NCBI RefSeq assembly: GCF_001746415.1
Contig: NZ_MEHJ01000001.1
Location: forward strand, 124,001-188,000
Direction: 5' to 3'
DNA from: Streptomyces agglomeratus
Lineage (GTDB): Bacteria; Actinomycetota; Actinomycetes; Streptomycetales; Streptomycetaceae
Length of the DNA stretch: 64,000 nt
Shown: one piece after another, positions 1 to 9,834 of the stretch
Layout: the number at the start of each line of letters is the position of its first letter
Position numbering within the stretch: position 1 is the first letter of the stretch
Translations under genes and position numbers: made by a program
Notes under the pieces: model-generated
Databases searched by the model: none
What the model was told of the DNA's origin: nothing
The model's input: the letters and a program-made list of their open reading frames with translations, nothing else

Positions 1-390
1 GCCGCCAGGCGAGAGCCCACGTGCGTGAGCTGAGCAGGAACACCGGCTGACACGCTGCGAGCCACGACCTAAACTGTGCTGGCCAGCAAACAATCCGCAC
101 TGCACACTCTGGGGCCAGCAGCACGGCTGTCCACATCACACAAACCCCCCCCCCGGCGGGGATCTTCGAGTTCCAGGGAACAGAAATGCCCCATCCCGGC
201 AACCGCGGACCTGGTCGCTGACGATCATCAGGTGCGGCACCCCGTCTCGGTCGCCGCCGAGGGCGAGACGGCGTGGGAGTGAGAAGGGTGGCTTACGCTG
301 GCTGACCCTGCCGGCGTGATGCCGGTGGGCCACCGGCGTGGGGATGAGAGCACTTCAGCGCGCTGGACTGGTGGAGGGCGCGAACGCGGG
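1..390. other. Upstream region with no gene seen
   Basis: The short reading frames here have no recognisable protein features. A homopolymeric C tract lies near 147-156. The last few dozen bases are the leader of the MarR gene that follows. Confidence 0.5.
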
Positions 391-858
391 ATGGGACAGG
401 TGGTCGACTTGAGCGGGTCTGAGGGGGGCGCCGCCGAGGCGGCGGACGGGCTTGTTCGGCTGTGGGAATCCGTAGACCGTCGAGTCGCCCCCGCTGTTCC
501 GCCCGCTCAGTTCCGTGTGCTGAGGGTGGTGGGCGCCGCCGGTGTCGTCACGTCCACGAAGATCGCCGAGGCGACCGGCGCAATGCCGTCGTCGATCAGC
601 CGGCTGATCGGCCGGCTGCAGGGCGCCGGCCTGCTGGTGAAAGAGGAGAACAGCAGCAACCGACGGGAAACCCTGATCAGGCTGTCCGCTGACGGGCAGG
701 AACTGTTGCGCCAGGTGCAGGAGCAGCGCGTGGATGAGCTTCGCCGCTTGTTGAAACCGCTGGGGCTCCGCGGCCGGCAGGCTCTCCTGCAGGGCATGAC
801 CGCGTTGGATCAGTCGCCCCTCTGGGAGGGCACAGGCGGGCCGGCCTCAGGTGGATAG
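391..858 (+). CDS. MarR-family transcriptional regulator
   Basis: A predicted cytoplasmic DNA-binding repressor of 155 residues, the usual MarR size. The winged helix-turn-helix is at about residues 35-115, with a recognition-helix segment reading SSISRLIGRLQGAGLL and a charged wing after it. I start at the ATG at 391, preceded by GGTGGAGGG, rather than at the in-frame ATG at 316, because the extra N-terminus looks non-coding. The gene converges on the second MarR gene at 1020-1496. Its ligand and targets are not visible from sequence. Confidence 0.85.
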   Translation: MGQVVDLSGSEGGAAEAADGLVRLWESVDRRVAPAVPPAQFRVLRVVGAAGVVTSTKIAEATGAMPSSISRLIGRLQGAGLLVKEENSSNRRETLIRLSADGQELLRQVQEQRVDELRRLLKPLGLRGRQALLQGMTALDQSPLWEGTGGPASGG

Positions 859-1019
859 CGCAGCGGATGAATACCTGACTGCCACGCCGATCGTTAAGAT
901 TTGACAATCGTTGCTCCGGGGCCAGAATGGCATCCGGAAACCGGGGCAGAAGGTCTGCGTCCTCGTGTGCAGGTAGGCGTGTCGCCTTCGGAACGGGGAG
1001 CGGGATGGTTGCGACAGCC

Positions 1020-1496
1020 TCAGGCCCCGCGTGCTGTGCCCGCGGGCGGGGGAGCCTCAGAGGCGGTGACGGCGGCCACAGCGGACAGACCGTCCAGCAG
1101 TGCGGCGCGGTCGCGGCTGGGCAGGGATTCGATGATCGGCATCAGGACTTCGCGGCGCTCACTTCGCAGCCGCTCCAGGTAGGCGCGTCCCGGGTCGGTG
1201 AGCTGCACCTGGACCTCCCGCCCGTTGTGCGGGTTTGCGGCGCGTTCGAGGAAGCCGACTGCCTCTATGCGGTCGCAGAGCTGGCTGGTGGCCGCAGAGG
1301 TGATCGACAGTGTCTGCGCGAGAGTGCGTAGGTTCGTGCCGTCGTGGTCTTCGAGCGTGTACAGCACGCGCAGCTGCGAGGGCGACAAGGGCGCAATGCT
1401 CACATCGGACGCGTTCGCCCACCGCTCCTCCATCAGGTCAAGAGCGCGGCTGGCAGCCTCGGCGACGTGGGTGGGCAAAGCGCGGGAGTGCGTCAC
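1020..1496 (-). CDS. MarR-family transcriptional regulator
   Basis: A 158-residue MarR protein. The winged helix is at about residues 35-115 (SQLRVLYTLEDHDG, then TSAATSQLCDRIEAVGFL as recognition region, then a wing with NGREVQVQLT). It starts at a GTG at 1494-1496. It is divergent from the PP2C gene at 1642, with about 145 bp between them, so it is a reasonable candidate regulator of that phosphatase. That link is inferred from position; no operator was identified. It is not a recent duplicate of the MarR gene at 391. Confidence 0.85.
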   Translation of the reverse strand: MTHSRALPTHVAEAASRALDLMEERWANASDVSIAPLSPSQLRVLYTLEDHDGTNLRTLAQTLSITSAATSQLCDRIEAVGFLERAANPHNGREVQVQLTDPGRAYLERLRSERREVLMPIIESLPSRDRAALLDGLSAVAAVTASEAPPPAGTARGA

Positions 1497-1641
1497 CCGC
1501 CCACTGTGTCATCCCGCAGCCGACCTGTCTGCCACGGGCCGCCCCGACGTCTACGACCTGATGAAGTCGTTTTTCGCGTTTCTATGCGTGCTTCTCCCAT
1601 CCGCACCGGGCGGCTGGCGATCTGTGAAGGCGGTCCACCGA

Positions 1642-2808
1642 ATGAAGACTCTTCTTACGCTGGAGCGGGCTCTGCAAAGCGCGGCTCCGCACCAGTTGCT
1701 GGACACGTTGCGTGACCTGCTGGCTCGGCACTGGGGTGCGGATCCGGTGGAGCTGCTGCTGGCGGACTACGGGATGACCGTGCTGCAGCCTGTGTCGATC
1801 CCGCCCTACACGGGGAAGCCGATCTCCGCGTTCACCGGGGAGCTGGGGCGCCTGTTCGGCTCGCAGGAGACCACTGTCCGAGAAGTCGCGCCGGGGCGGG
1901 TGGAGGCGCTGGTGCCGGTGACGGTGCGCGGTGACCGGTTGGGCGTCCTGCGCGTGACGCTGCCCGCCGAGGCGTGCGATGTGGATGAGCTGGAGGTGAT
2001 CGCGGGCGTCCTAGGTCGGGAGCTGGTGATGTCCGAGCGGGACACCGACTTGTATCTGCAGGCGCGCCGCACCCGGCGGCTGACGCTGGCGGCCGAATTG
2101 CAGTGGCAGCTCCTGCCGGCCCGGGCCTGTGCTCGTCCTGAGTACGAGCTGGGCGCCCAGCTCGAACCGGCCTACAACATCCACGGCGACAACTTCGACT
2201 GGTGTGCCGAGGCCGACTACCTGACGCTCACGGTGACCAACGGCATGGGTGAGGGCATCGACGCGGCTTTGCTGACGAACCTGGCGGTCAACGCCCTGCG
2301 CAACGCCAGGCGCGGCGGCACCGAGCTGGCAGGCCAGGCCGCGCTCACAGACCAGGCCATCTACGCCCACTACCAAGGGCGTATGCACGTCTCCACGCTG
2401 CTGCTGCGGTTCGAGCTTTCCACCGGGCGGGTGGAAGTGGTGGACGCCGGCTCCCCCCAGGCCTGGCTGCTGCGCGACGGCACGGTCTCGCTTGTGCCCT
2501 TCGATGCCCAATTGCCTTTGGGCATGGTGGAGGAGACGCCCTACGACGTCCAGTACATGGACGTGGTGCGCGGGGACCGGCTGCTGTTCGTCAGCGACGG
2601 CATCTACGACGCCGCTTCGGCGGAGGGTGAGAAGTACGGCGAGCGTGCCTTGGCCAGGGCTCTGACCGACACCCGGCTGCTGCCCGCAGCCCAAGTACCG
2701 GCCGCAGTGCTGCGCGCGCTCGAGGAGTGGAGGGGCACTCCGGCGCCGGCTGATGACGCGATGGTGGTGTGCCTGGACTGGCAGGGCGGGACTGAAGAAG
2801 CGGAGTAG
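1642..2808 (+). CDS. SpoIIE/PP2C-type phosphatase, altered metal site
   Basis: Predicted Ser/Thr phosphatase of the RsbU/SpoIIE type (388 residues), normally acting on phosphorylated STAS anti-anti-sigma factors. A GAF-like sensory region fills about residues 10-140 and the PP2C fold about 155-385. The first metal motif keeps its Asp (HGDNFDW, Asp183) and the C-terminal motif reads DDAMVVCLDW. The second motif, usually DxMGHG, reads NGMGEG with Asn200 in place of the metal-binding Asp, so activity may be reduced or lost. The start is the ATG at 1642. The reading frame stays open upstream, but that part overlaps the divergent MarR gene and looks non-coding. The next phosphatase begins 82 bp downstream. 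Confidence 0.85.
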   Translation: MKTLLTLERALQSAAPHQLLDTLRDLLARHWGADPVELLLADYGMTVLQPVSIPPYTGKPISAFTGELGRLFGSQETTVREVAPGRVEALVPVTVRGDRLGVLRVTLPAEACDVDELEVIAGVLGRELVMSERDTDLYLQARRTRRLTLAAELQWQLLPARACARPEYELGAQLEPAYNIHGDNFDWCAEADYLTLTVTNGMGEGIDAALLTNLAVNALRNARRGGTELAGQAALTDQAIYAHYQGRMHVSTLLLRFELSTGRVEVVDAGSPQAWLLRDGTVSLVPFDAQLPLGMVEETPYDVQYMDVVRGDRLLFVSDGIYDAASAEGEKYGERALARALTDTRLLPAAQVPAAVLRALEEWRGTPAPADDAMVVCLDWQGGTEEAE

Positions 2809-2890
2809 GACGGGCCCCCGTTGCAACTCTTAAGTTGCGACAAGTATTCTCTCGCGGAGCCGCCAGCAGGGCGGCGAAGTGGAGGGAATC

Positions 2891-4126
2891 ATGGTGGGGC
2901 TCATCAACGCCGTCGGCCGGGCGGCCGACCGGCTGCCGCCTCCCTCCGCGCCCCGTGAAGGGGCCTTGGCGCAGATCCTGCTCGTCGAGGACGACGACGG
3001 GGACGCCCTGCTGGTGGAGGAGCTTGTCCACGACACCACCCCGGCCACACAGCTGCTGCGGGCGCGGACACTGGCGCAGGCCCGAAGCATGCTGGAGGGC
3101 ACGCAGCCCCCGCAGTGTGTCCTGCTGGATCTGCATCTTCCCGATGCGCAGGGGCTGGATCTGCTGCGGGAGGTCCTTCGCGCGTCACCACACGCGGCCG
3201 TAGTGGTGCTGACCGGGCTCGCCGAAGAAGACATGGGCCTGTCCGCCGTCGCCGCCGGCGCCCAGGACTACCTCGTCAAAGGACTCATCGAGCCGTCCGC
3301 CCTCGGGCGGGCGATCCGCTACGCCATCCAGCGCCGCCAGAGCGAGCAGGCCGCGGCCGTCATGCAGGCCAGCCGGCTGCGCGCCGAGGAGAACGCCCGC
3401 CTGGAACGCGGACTGCTGCCCTCCCCCCTGCTGCGATCCGACACCGTCCGCGTCACCACCCGCTACGACGCCGGACGCACCGACGCTCTCCTGGGCGGTG
3501 ACTTCTTCGACGTCGTCGAATCGGCGGACGGCAGCGTGCACGCGCTGATCGGCGACGTCTCGGGACACGGGCCCGACGAAGCCGCGCTCGGCGTCTGCCT
3601 GCGGGTGGCCTGGCGCTCCCTCACCATGGCCGGAGCACGGGGCAACGACCTCATGCACCTCATGGAAGAGATCCTGCGCGCCGAACGCTCCTCCGCCGAA
3701 ATCTTCGCCACCCTCACCACCTTGACCTTCACCCCGGACCGGGACGTGGCGGTCATCCTGCAGGCAGGCCACCCGCCCGCTCTCCTCATCACCGGCGCAA
3801 ACCGGGCACAACTGCTGCAGACCCCCACAGGGCCGGCCCTGGGCATACTCCCCGCCTGTCTGGCCAGCTGGCCGCAGACCAGCATGGCCCTGCCCGGCGC
3901 CGGAGCACTCCTCCTTTTCACCGACGGCCTCTTCGAAGGCCGCACAGGACCGGCGGGACAGCGCCTGGGCGAAGAAGGGCTCCTCTCCCTCGTCCAGCAC
4001 CACGCACACCTGCCGGCCGAGCAGCTCCTGGACACCCTCATCGCCCGCACGCAGGCACTGTCGGCCGCCTACGGCGGGCACATCGATGACCGCGCCCTCG
4101 TACACCTGGAATGGAACACGCAGTGA
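2891..4126 (+). CDS. Response regulator receiver fused to PP2C phosphatase
   Basis: A 411-residue RsbU/RssB-like output protein. A receiver domain at about residues 28-140 has the acidic pocket (LLVEDDDGD), phospho-acceptor Asp80 in LLDLHLPDA, and the conserved Lys in YLVKG. It is followed by a linker helix and a PP2C domain at about 185-405 with GGDFFDV, GDVSGHG and the C-terminal HIDDRALVHL. Phosphorylation of the receiver would be expected to gate dephosphorylation of a STAS protein. The ATG at 2891 follows GGAGGGA at 2881-2887. The stop overlaps the start of the histidine kinase gene (GTGA at 4123-4126), which implies translational coupling and makes that kinase the likely phosphodonor. 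Confidence 0.92.
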   Translation: MVGLINAVGRAADRLPPPSAPREGALAQILLVEDDDGDALLVEELVHDTTPATQLLRARTLAQARSMLEGTQPPQCVLLDLHLPDAQGLDLLREVLRASPHAAVVVLTGLAEEDMGLSAVAAGAQDYLVKGLIEPSALGRAIRYAIQRRQSEQAAAVMQASRLRAEENARLERGLLPSPLLRSDTVRVTTRYDAGRTDALLGGDFFDVVESADGSVHALIGDVSGHGPDEAALGVCLRVAWRSLTMAGARGNDLMHLMEEILRAERSSAEIFATLTTLTFTPDRDVAVILQAGHPPALLITGANRAQLLQTPTGPALGILPACLASWPQTSMALPGAGALLLFTDGLFEGRTGPAGQRLGEEGLLSLVQHHAHLPAEQLLDTLIARTQALSAAYGGHIDDRALVHLEWNTQ

Positions 4127-5796
4127 GTACCACCAGCCCGCCTCCCGCCCCGAGAGGGAACGCCTCGGCCGCCAGGCCCGAGGGCTTGGCGTCGGCCGCT
4201 CGTCTGACGGTTCAGGGCTGGGTTCACCTGGCCCTGGCCCTGATGGGAGCGATCCTCCTCGTGGCCGCAGTCATCGGCTCGCACCAGCTGTCACAGACCG
4301 CCGAGGTCTCCGACCGGCTCATCAACCAGGTCCAGCCCGCCCGAGCGGAAGCCTTCCGTCTCCAGACCGCGCTCGTGGACCAGGAATCCGGAGTACGCGG
4401 CTACACGATCACCGGCGACCGGCAACTCCTCAAGCCGTACACCGAGGGCCTGCAGGCCGAGCAGGTCCACGCCCGCACCATGAGCAACCTGATCGCGCAT
4501 GACAAGCAGCTGGAGACGGACCTCCGAACCCTGCGCCAGGAGGCGGACGACTGGCGCCGCCGCTACGCGACACCGCTGATCACCGCGGCGCAGGCGGGAC
4601 CGGCAGGCGACGGCGACCGGGCAAAGATGGAGGAGGGACGCCAGGCGTTCGACCGCCTCCGCACCCTCTTCGACCAGCAGAACACGCACCTCGAGCAGGC
4701 CAGAGAGCAGGCCAAAGCAGAACTGGCGCACACCCGCTCTGTCCGTAACTGGTCTTTTGCCGCGATGTTTGCGGCCGTGTTCCTCATCGGAACAGCTCTG
4801 GCTGCCATGCTCCACTTCATCGTGGCCCGGCCGCTGCGTCACCTGCGGGCCGACGCCCGGCGGATCGCCGACGGCGACTTCAGCCACCGCATCTCCGCCC
4901 GCGGTCCCAGCGACCTGCGCTCCGTGGCTCTGGGCGTGGAAGACATGCGCCAGCGCATCGTGGACGAACTCGCAGCCTCCCGCTCCCAGGAGCGACGCCT
5001 GGCCCAGCAGGCACAAGACCTGGACGCCCAGGCGGCCGAGCTGCGGCGCTCCAACGCAGAACTCGAGCAGTTCGCCTACGTCGCCTCCCACGACCTGCAG
5101 GAGCCCCTGCGCAAGGTGACCTCCTTCTGCCAGCTCCTGGAAAAACGCTACGGCGAGCAGCTCGACGGCCGCGGCAAGCAGTACATCGACTTCGCCGTCG
5201 ACGGCGCCAAGCGCATGCAGGTACTGATCAACGACCTGCTGACCTTCTCGCGGGTCGGCCGGTTCAACGACGCCCGCGAACCCGTCGCCCTGGACACCAC
5301 CCTGGACAAGGCCCTGGCCAACCTCACCGTGGCCGTGGACGAAGCAGGCGCGCGCATCGAGCGCCCCGAGCAGCTGCCGCACGTCACCGGTGATCCCACC
5401 CTGCTGACCATGCTGTGGCAAAACCTCATCGGCAATGCCATCAAGTTCCGCGCCCCCGACCGCACCGTGGCCGTGCACATCACCGTCGCCCGCGACAGCG
5501 CCGAAGACAACACGTGGCTCTTCTGCGTCACCGACAACGGCATCGGCATCCCCGAGGAGTTCGCCGACAAGGTCTTCGTCATCTTCCAGCGCCTGCACGG
5601 ACGCGACGCCTACACCGGAACCGGCATTGGCCTGGCCCTGTGCAAGAAGCTCATCGAGCACCACGGCGGCCGCATCTGGATCGACACCACCCACACCGAC
5701 GGGGCCCGGCTCTGCTTCACCCTGCCCGCCCAGCCCGCCCAGCCCGCCCCCACCCACACCGACCAGCCATCAGCCCGTGAAGGAGCCCTTGCGTGA
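4123..5796 (+). CDS. CHASE3/HAMP membrane histidine kinase
   Basis: A 557-residue sensor kinase. TM1 is at about residues 30-58, then a helical CHASE3-type extracellular domain ([14 protein letters not shown] is typical), TM2 at about 205-228, HAMP to about 285, a coiled coil, HisKA with phospho-acceptor His323 ([12 protein letters not shown]), and HATPase_c from about 410 with the N box, DNGIGIP and GTGIGLAL. This core resembles kinases that pair with Rcp1-like regulators. I prefer the GTG at 4123, which overlaps the upstream stop, but the ATG at 4111 is possible. The downstream regulator starts on its stop codon (GTGA at 5793-5796), so 2891-6236 is one coupled operon. Confidence 0.92.
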   Translation: MSTTSPPPAPRGNASAARPEGLASAARLTVQGWVHLALALMGAILLVAAVIGSHQLSQTAEVSDRLINQVQPARAEAFRLQTALVDQESGVRGYTITGDRQLLKPYTEGLQAEQVHARTMSNLIAHDKQLETDLRTLRQEADDWRRRYATPLITAAQAGPAGDGDRAKMEEGRQAFDRLRTLFDQQNTHLEQAREQAKAELAHTRSVRNWSFAAMFAAVFLIGTALAAMLHFIVARPLRHLRADARRIADGDFSHRISARGPSDLRSVALGVEDMRQRIVDELAASRSQERRLAQQAQDLDAQAAELRRSNAELEQFAYVASHDLQEPLRKVTSFCQLLEKRYGEQLDGRGKQYIDFAVDGAKRMQVLINDLLTFSRVGRFNDAREPVALDTTLDKALANLTVAVDEAGARIERPEQLPHVTGDPTLLTMLWQNLIGNAIKFRAPDRTVAVHITVARDSAEDNTWLFCVTDNGIGIPEEFADKVFVIFQRLHGRDAYTGTGIGLALCKKLIEHHGGRIWIDTTHTDGARLCFTLPAQPAQPAPTHTDQPSAREGALA

Positions 5797-6236
5797 GCAC
5801 CCCGACCATCCAGCCCATCGAAGTCCTCCTGGTCGAAGACGACCCCGGCGATGAGCTCATGACCCGTGAAGCCTTCAAAGACAACAAGATCGGCAACACC
5901 CTCCACGTCGCCCACGACGGCCAGGAAGCCCTCGACTTCCTCTACCGCAAAGGCCAGCACACCAACGCACCACGCCCCGACCTGATCCTGCTGGACCTCA
6001 ACCTCCCCAAATACGACGGCCGCCAAGTCCTCGAACGCATCAAGTCCGATCCCGACCTCGCCCACATCCCCGTCGTCGTCCTGACCACATCCTCAGCCGA
6101 GGAGGACATCCTGCGCAGCTACCGGCTCCACGCCAACGCCTACGTCACCAAGCCCGTCGACCTCGACCAGTTCGTCTCCGCCATCCGGCAGATCGACGAC
6201 TTCTTCGTGACCGTCGTCCGCCTCCCCCGCACCTGA
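5793..6236 (+). CDS. Single-domain Rcp1-like response regulator
   Basis: A stand-alone receiver of 147 residues with no output domain. The acidic pair is in [10 protein letters not shown], phospho-acceptor Asp68 in [11 protein letters not shown], the conserved Thr/Ser in [11 protein letters not shown], and Lys in YVTKPVD. The insertion and C-terminal extension match the Rcp1/CheY-like group that partners phytochrome-type kinases. The GTG start overlaps the kinase stop. It is expected to take phosphate from the kinase at 4123 and may act as a phosphate sink or relay beside the receiver-PP2C protein of the same operon. Confidence 0.93.
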   Translation: MSTPTIQPIEVLLVEDDPGDELMTREAFKDNKIGNTLHVAHDGQEALDFLYRKGQHTNAPRPDLILLDLNLPKYDGRQVLERIKSDPDLAHIPVVVLTTSSAEEDILRSYRLHANAYVTKPVDLDQFVSAIRQIDDFFVTVVRLPRT

Positions 6237-6429
6237 CCGAAACACACGCGCCTGCTGCAGCCTTCGTGCTCCGGCTTCCTCAACCCGCCCAACGCGTGCT
6301 CAACGACAGTGCCGGCGGGAGGAACCGGAGGGCGCAGCGCCGGGCCCCTGCCTGGGACCGGTGGTCCCACACCACACGCCAGCTGGCACGGACAATGCAC
6401 GCAGGCTCAACGCAGCTAGGAGTATGCAG

Positions 6430-6798
6430 ATGGAGCAGCAGGTAACGGTGCTGCAGGACAAGGACGGCGTACGCGTCATCGAGTGCGCGGGGGAGTTCGA
6501 CCAGGACACCCTGCCCCCGCTCAAAGCGGCTACCACCGAGGCCGCCGGCGACCCCGCCCTGCGCCGGATCGTCCTGGACGTCAGCCGGGTCACCTTCGCG
6601 GACTCCGCCATGCTCAACACGCTGCTGATGCTCCTGCGCTCCGGCCGCCTGGTGCTGGCCGGCCCGATACCCGTGCAGCTGGACCGGCTGATGGAGATCA
6701 CACAATGCCGCGCCCTGTTCACGACCGCCGACAGCATGGAGGCGGCACGCAACCGGCAACAGGCGCGCCCACCTCAGGCCGCCCTACCGGCTCGCTAG
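6430..6798 (+). CDS. STAS-domain anti-sigma factor antagonist
   Basis: A 122-residue SpoIIAA/RsbV-type protein. The STAS fold fills about residues 3-105, with the regulatory serine in FADSAMLNTLL at Ser59. Such proteins bind anti-sigma kinases when unphosphorylated and are reset by SpoIIE-type phosphatases. It lies 193 bp after the kinase operon, so the upstream PP2C proteins are plausible phosphatases for it. I choose the ATG at 6430 because AGGAG at 6418-6422 is well spaced for it; the ATG at 6424 is too close to that site. Confidence 0.9.
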   Translation: MEQQVTVLQDKDGVRVIECAGEFDQDTLPPLKAATTEAAGDPALRRIVLDVSRVTFADSAMLNTLLMLLRSGRLVLAGPIPVQLDRLMEITQCRALFTTADSMEAARNRQQARPPQAALPAR

Positions 6799-6955
6799 GT
6801 GCGGGACAGCAATCCGACGCAGCGGTCAGCGTCCCGTGCAGTCCGCTTCAACATCGCGGACGACTGTCCCACACCCCCGCAGGCACGGGTCGGCCCCTTG
6901 CAGCCAAGCTGCAGAACCCGCTCCGCCGCTTGAGCGGCCCGCCTTCGACTGAGCG

Positions 6956-7485
6956 TCACGCCCGTGGGCGGGCCTGGGGCAGGCGGAAACAGCGATCTTC
7001 GGGATGGATAGCCGGGGCTGGCTCGTGGGTATGGATCTGCTCATGATCGCTGAGCCTCGTCCACCACTGACAGCGGGACGGGGTCTGCCAACTCAGTGTC
7101 TTGCGGGGTCGGTTGTTGAGCCGCTGCTCGATGACACGAAGGTCGTCAGCGGTGTGCAGGGACAGGTTCGTGCGCTTGGGCAGGTACTGCCGGATCAAGC
7201 CATTGGTGTTCTCATTCGTTCCTCGCTCCCAGGGACTGTCGGGGCGCGCGAAGAAGATCCCGTCGGTGAAGTAGGGCGCGAGTTCATGATGGCGTGACAT
7301 CTCGGAGCCCTGGTCCCAGGTGAGACTGCGACGTGCCCGTTCCGGCAGTTTGCCCAGGGCAGCGATGAGGGCATCACGCAACTGGCCGGCCGAGTGCCCC
7401 TCCGGCAGCGGGACCAGACGGAGATAGCGGGTTCGTCGGTCGACGAGCGTGGCGACGGCGGACTGGCTGCGGGCACCCACGACGA
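6956..7485 (-). pseudogene. IS30-family transposase, 3' exon
   Basis: Carries the second half of an IS30 DDE transposase: WDQGSEM (second catalytic Asp) and ERGTNENTNGL (catalytic Glu). It joins in frame to the 5' exon at 11847-12579 once the group II intron at 7486-11846 is removed: the codon split C|TC restores Leu in the reading GDLVVGARSQS. The last 35-40 residues after WQTPS do not look like IS30, and no matching terminal repeat was found on this side, so the transposon end has probably been lost or rearranged near 7065. Confidence 0.8.
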
Positions 7486-7526
7486 ATCGGGTAGCGGGGA
7501 CGCATTACTGCGTCCCCGCCCCCTCA

Positions 7527-7561
7527 GAACCGTGCAAGCAGCTATTCACCGCACACGGCTC
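7527..7561 (-). ncRNA. Group II intron domain V
   Basis: A 35-nt hairpin on the minus strand beginning GAGCCGTG and closing CACGGTTC, with the catalytic AGCC-type triad context and a two-nucleotide bulge region typical of domain V. Domain VI follows (about 7489-7524): an 11-bp perfect stem closed by GTAA, then TA bulged opposite the GGG/CCC helix next to the 3' splice site. Confidence 0.88.
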
Positions 7562-9370
7562 AAGCAAGCCCCAGAGGCTCGCCGGCAGGCACAAGTGCTG
7601 AACTCGTCATCGTGGCGGCTCCATTCCGCCGCTGACAATGGGTGTGGAGGAGACGGAGTCGTTGACCGTCCGGCGTACTCTCGCCCGGGAAGGCGATGTA
7701 TTGCTTGGAGATCGCTTTCCGAATGATGACCCGCCACGCTTCCCATTCCTGCGGGCTTTGTGGCGGATGATCGGCGTGCAACAGGAGCCCTCCGCAGATC
7801 GAACAACGGCCGTGTTGTGCCTGTAGAAGGCGCACGGTCATGGCGTCGACTGGCAGAGGAGTTCCCTTGCGTCGCCGCTGAGCCCAATATGATTCCAGGG
7901 CTGGGTCGTCCGGGGACGCCTTCCCCTTGACCAACTGGTGCCGGACTATCTTCGTCCAGGAGAACTTGAGCAGGTAGGCACCGCTGTCGCGGTCACCGAA
8001 CACCCACCGGTCCTTCCTGGACCTGTTGAACCGGCCGAAGTACTTGTCAGATATCCAGTGCTTCGGCTTGTTCGGGTGACTGTGCTTGGCCCACTTGTAA
8101 GCGAGCTTCCACATGTGATTGTCCAGCGCCGTGAAGATCTGCTGGACACTACCGTCCGGTAGTAGGCCGACCAACCCCGCACGATCGGATTGATCTTCTT
8201 GAGTACCGCACCGGCGTTGGCCCCTCGCAGGGCCACCATTTCGGTACTGAGCCGTTCCCGTATCCGTCTCTGAGCCGCTTTGCTCGGCTTGATCAGCAGT
8301 TTGCCGTGATAGCGGCGGACGTTGAATCCCAGAAAGTCGAATCCGCTCTCCGCGTGGACGATTCGTGTCTTGTCCTCGTGGAAAGCGAGTCCCCTGGGCG
8401 TCAGCCATGCAGCCAGCCGTTCCTTGACCTGCTCGGCCTGTTCACGGCTGGTGCACATCGCGACAAAATCATCTGCGTACCGCACCAGCACAGGGCTGCC
8501 GCTCTGTGCACTCCCGGCATCTCTGCCGGTGGTGTAATAGCGGACCCCTGCGGCTTCCTCCATTCCGTGCAGGGCCACGTTGAAGAGCAACGGGCTGATC
8601 ACCCCACCTTGCGGAGTTCCCTCCTCGGTCGGGGCGAACCGGCCGAGATCCACGACCCCGGCCTTGAGCCACTGACGGACCAGTCCCCGGGCGGGGAAGG
8701 TGCCGAGAGCGGCCATGAGCCGGGCGTGGTCGATGCGATCGAACGCCGCCGTCAGATCCGCGTCGAGTACCCACGCACGCTGCGGGTTCTTCCCGTTGAG
8801 CGTGGAGTAGATGGCCCCGATCGCGTCGTGACAGCCGCGGCCGGGCCGAAAGCCGTACGACTTCGGCTCGAACCGCGCTTCCCACTCGGGCTCCAGTGCT
8901 CCCAATGCCACAGCTTGCAGGCACCGGTCAACAATCACGGGAATCCCGAGTCCGCGCTTCTTCATGGTCCCCGGCTTGGGGATAAACACCCGCTTGACGG
9001 GCTTGGGAATCCAAGGTCGGGCACGGTGCTGAACCCAGTGGGCCAATGCGGCCTTGGACTGGGAAAGCAGCACCACCTTCCCGTCGACTCCCGCCGTCGC
9101 GCGTCCAGCATTGATCTCCGTGACCCGTCGCACGCTCAGGAGCGTGTTGGAGCGGGACCGGAGCATCAGCTTCTGCAAATTGCGGACCTTCTTCAGGTCC
9201 CCTGCCTGCGATGCAGTGAAGATTCTCTGCCGCAGACGCCGTACGTCTTCCTCGACCCGCCGCCAGTCAATCGACGCCCAGTCCAAGTCTTCGCCCTCGG
9301 GTCCGTTCACCGGAACAGAAGCAGTCGGAACGGCCGGGGCCGATCCGTCCGCTGTCTGCGTGGTGTCCAA
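7560..9370 (-). pseudogene. ltrA: Group II intron reverse transcriptase/maturase with HNH, frameshifted
   Basis: The intron-encoded protein. The reverse transcriptase domain (about residues 60-330) has YADD at the active site, plus GIPVIVDRCLQ, FRPGRGCHDA and GTPQGGVISPLL. The maturase X domain follows (NPIVRGWSAYYR). The protein then breaks: near 8147 a single base appears deleted in a SEIF-like codon run, and the rest (IFTALDNHMW onward, and the HNH zinc region CSICGG...HADHP...HTHC) continues in another frame down to 7560. The upstream frame instead runs into junk and stops at 7946. Unless the shift is a sequencing error or is bypassed, the maturase/endonuclease half is not made. Confidence 0.88.
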
Positions 9371-9834
9371 CTTGCCCCTCGATTCCGTCGTCGTCGTTCA
9401 GTGATTCTGCATAGGCTCACCCGGCCCACGTCAGCACCCTTTCGGGTCCGGGCAGTTCACCCGTATCCGGACGGTTATGCGGGGCGACCGGCGGAGAGTC
9501 CGATCGTCTGCCCCGGGTTCCCGTTTCCTTTCGGCTTCCGGCATTGGCTTCTTGGGCCGTCCTGTTCCCGCTGGGGAGTTGAGCCTTCCTTACGGTCGGC
9601 TGACCAAGCCAAATCGGCCCGGACCCCAACGGGGTTTCCACGTTCCACACGAATGAGATACGACCGGGGTGGGTGCTCCCTTTACCCCGAGGCGGCGGTG
9701 TCCACCTGGCCGGAGTGACCTCTACCGGCCAGCGCCTGCCGCTTCTCAACGGCTAGCCATGCACCCCACTCACGCATTCCATCAGCGGGGCTTGGGATCA
9801 AGGCTTCGGCGTAGTCGCACCTCGTCCTTTTTGA

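Noticed and set aside
1198..1641. N-terminal extension of the first PP2C gene
   Set aside because: The extension overlaps the divergent MarR gene antisense and looks non-coding; ATG at 1642 fits the domain start.
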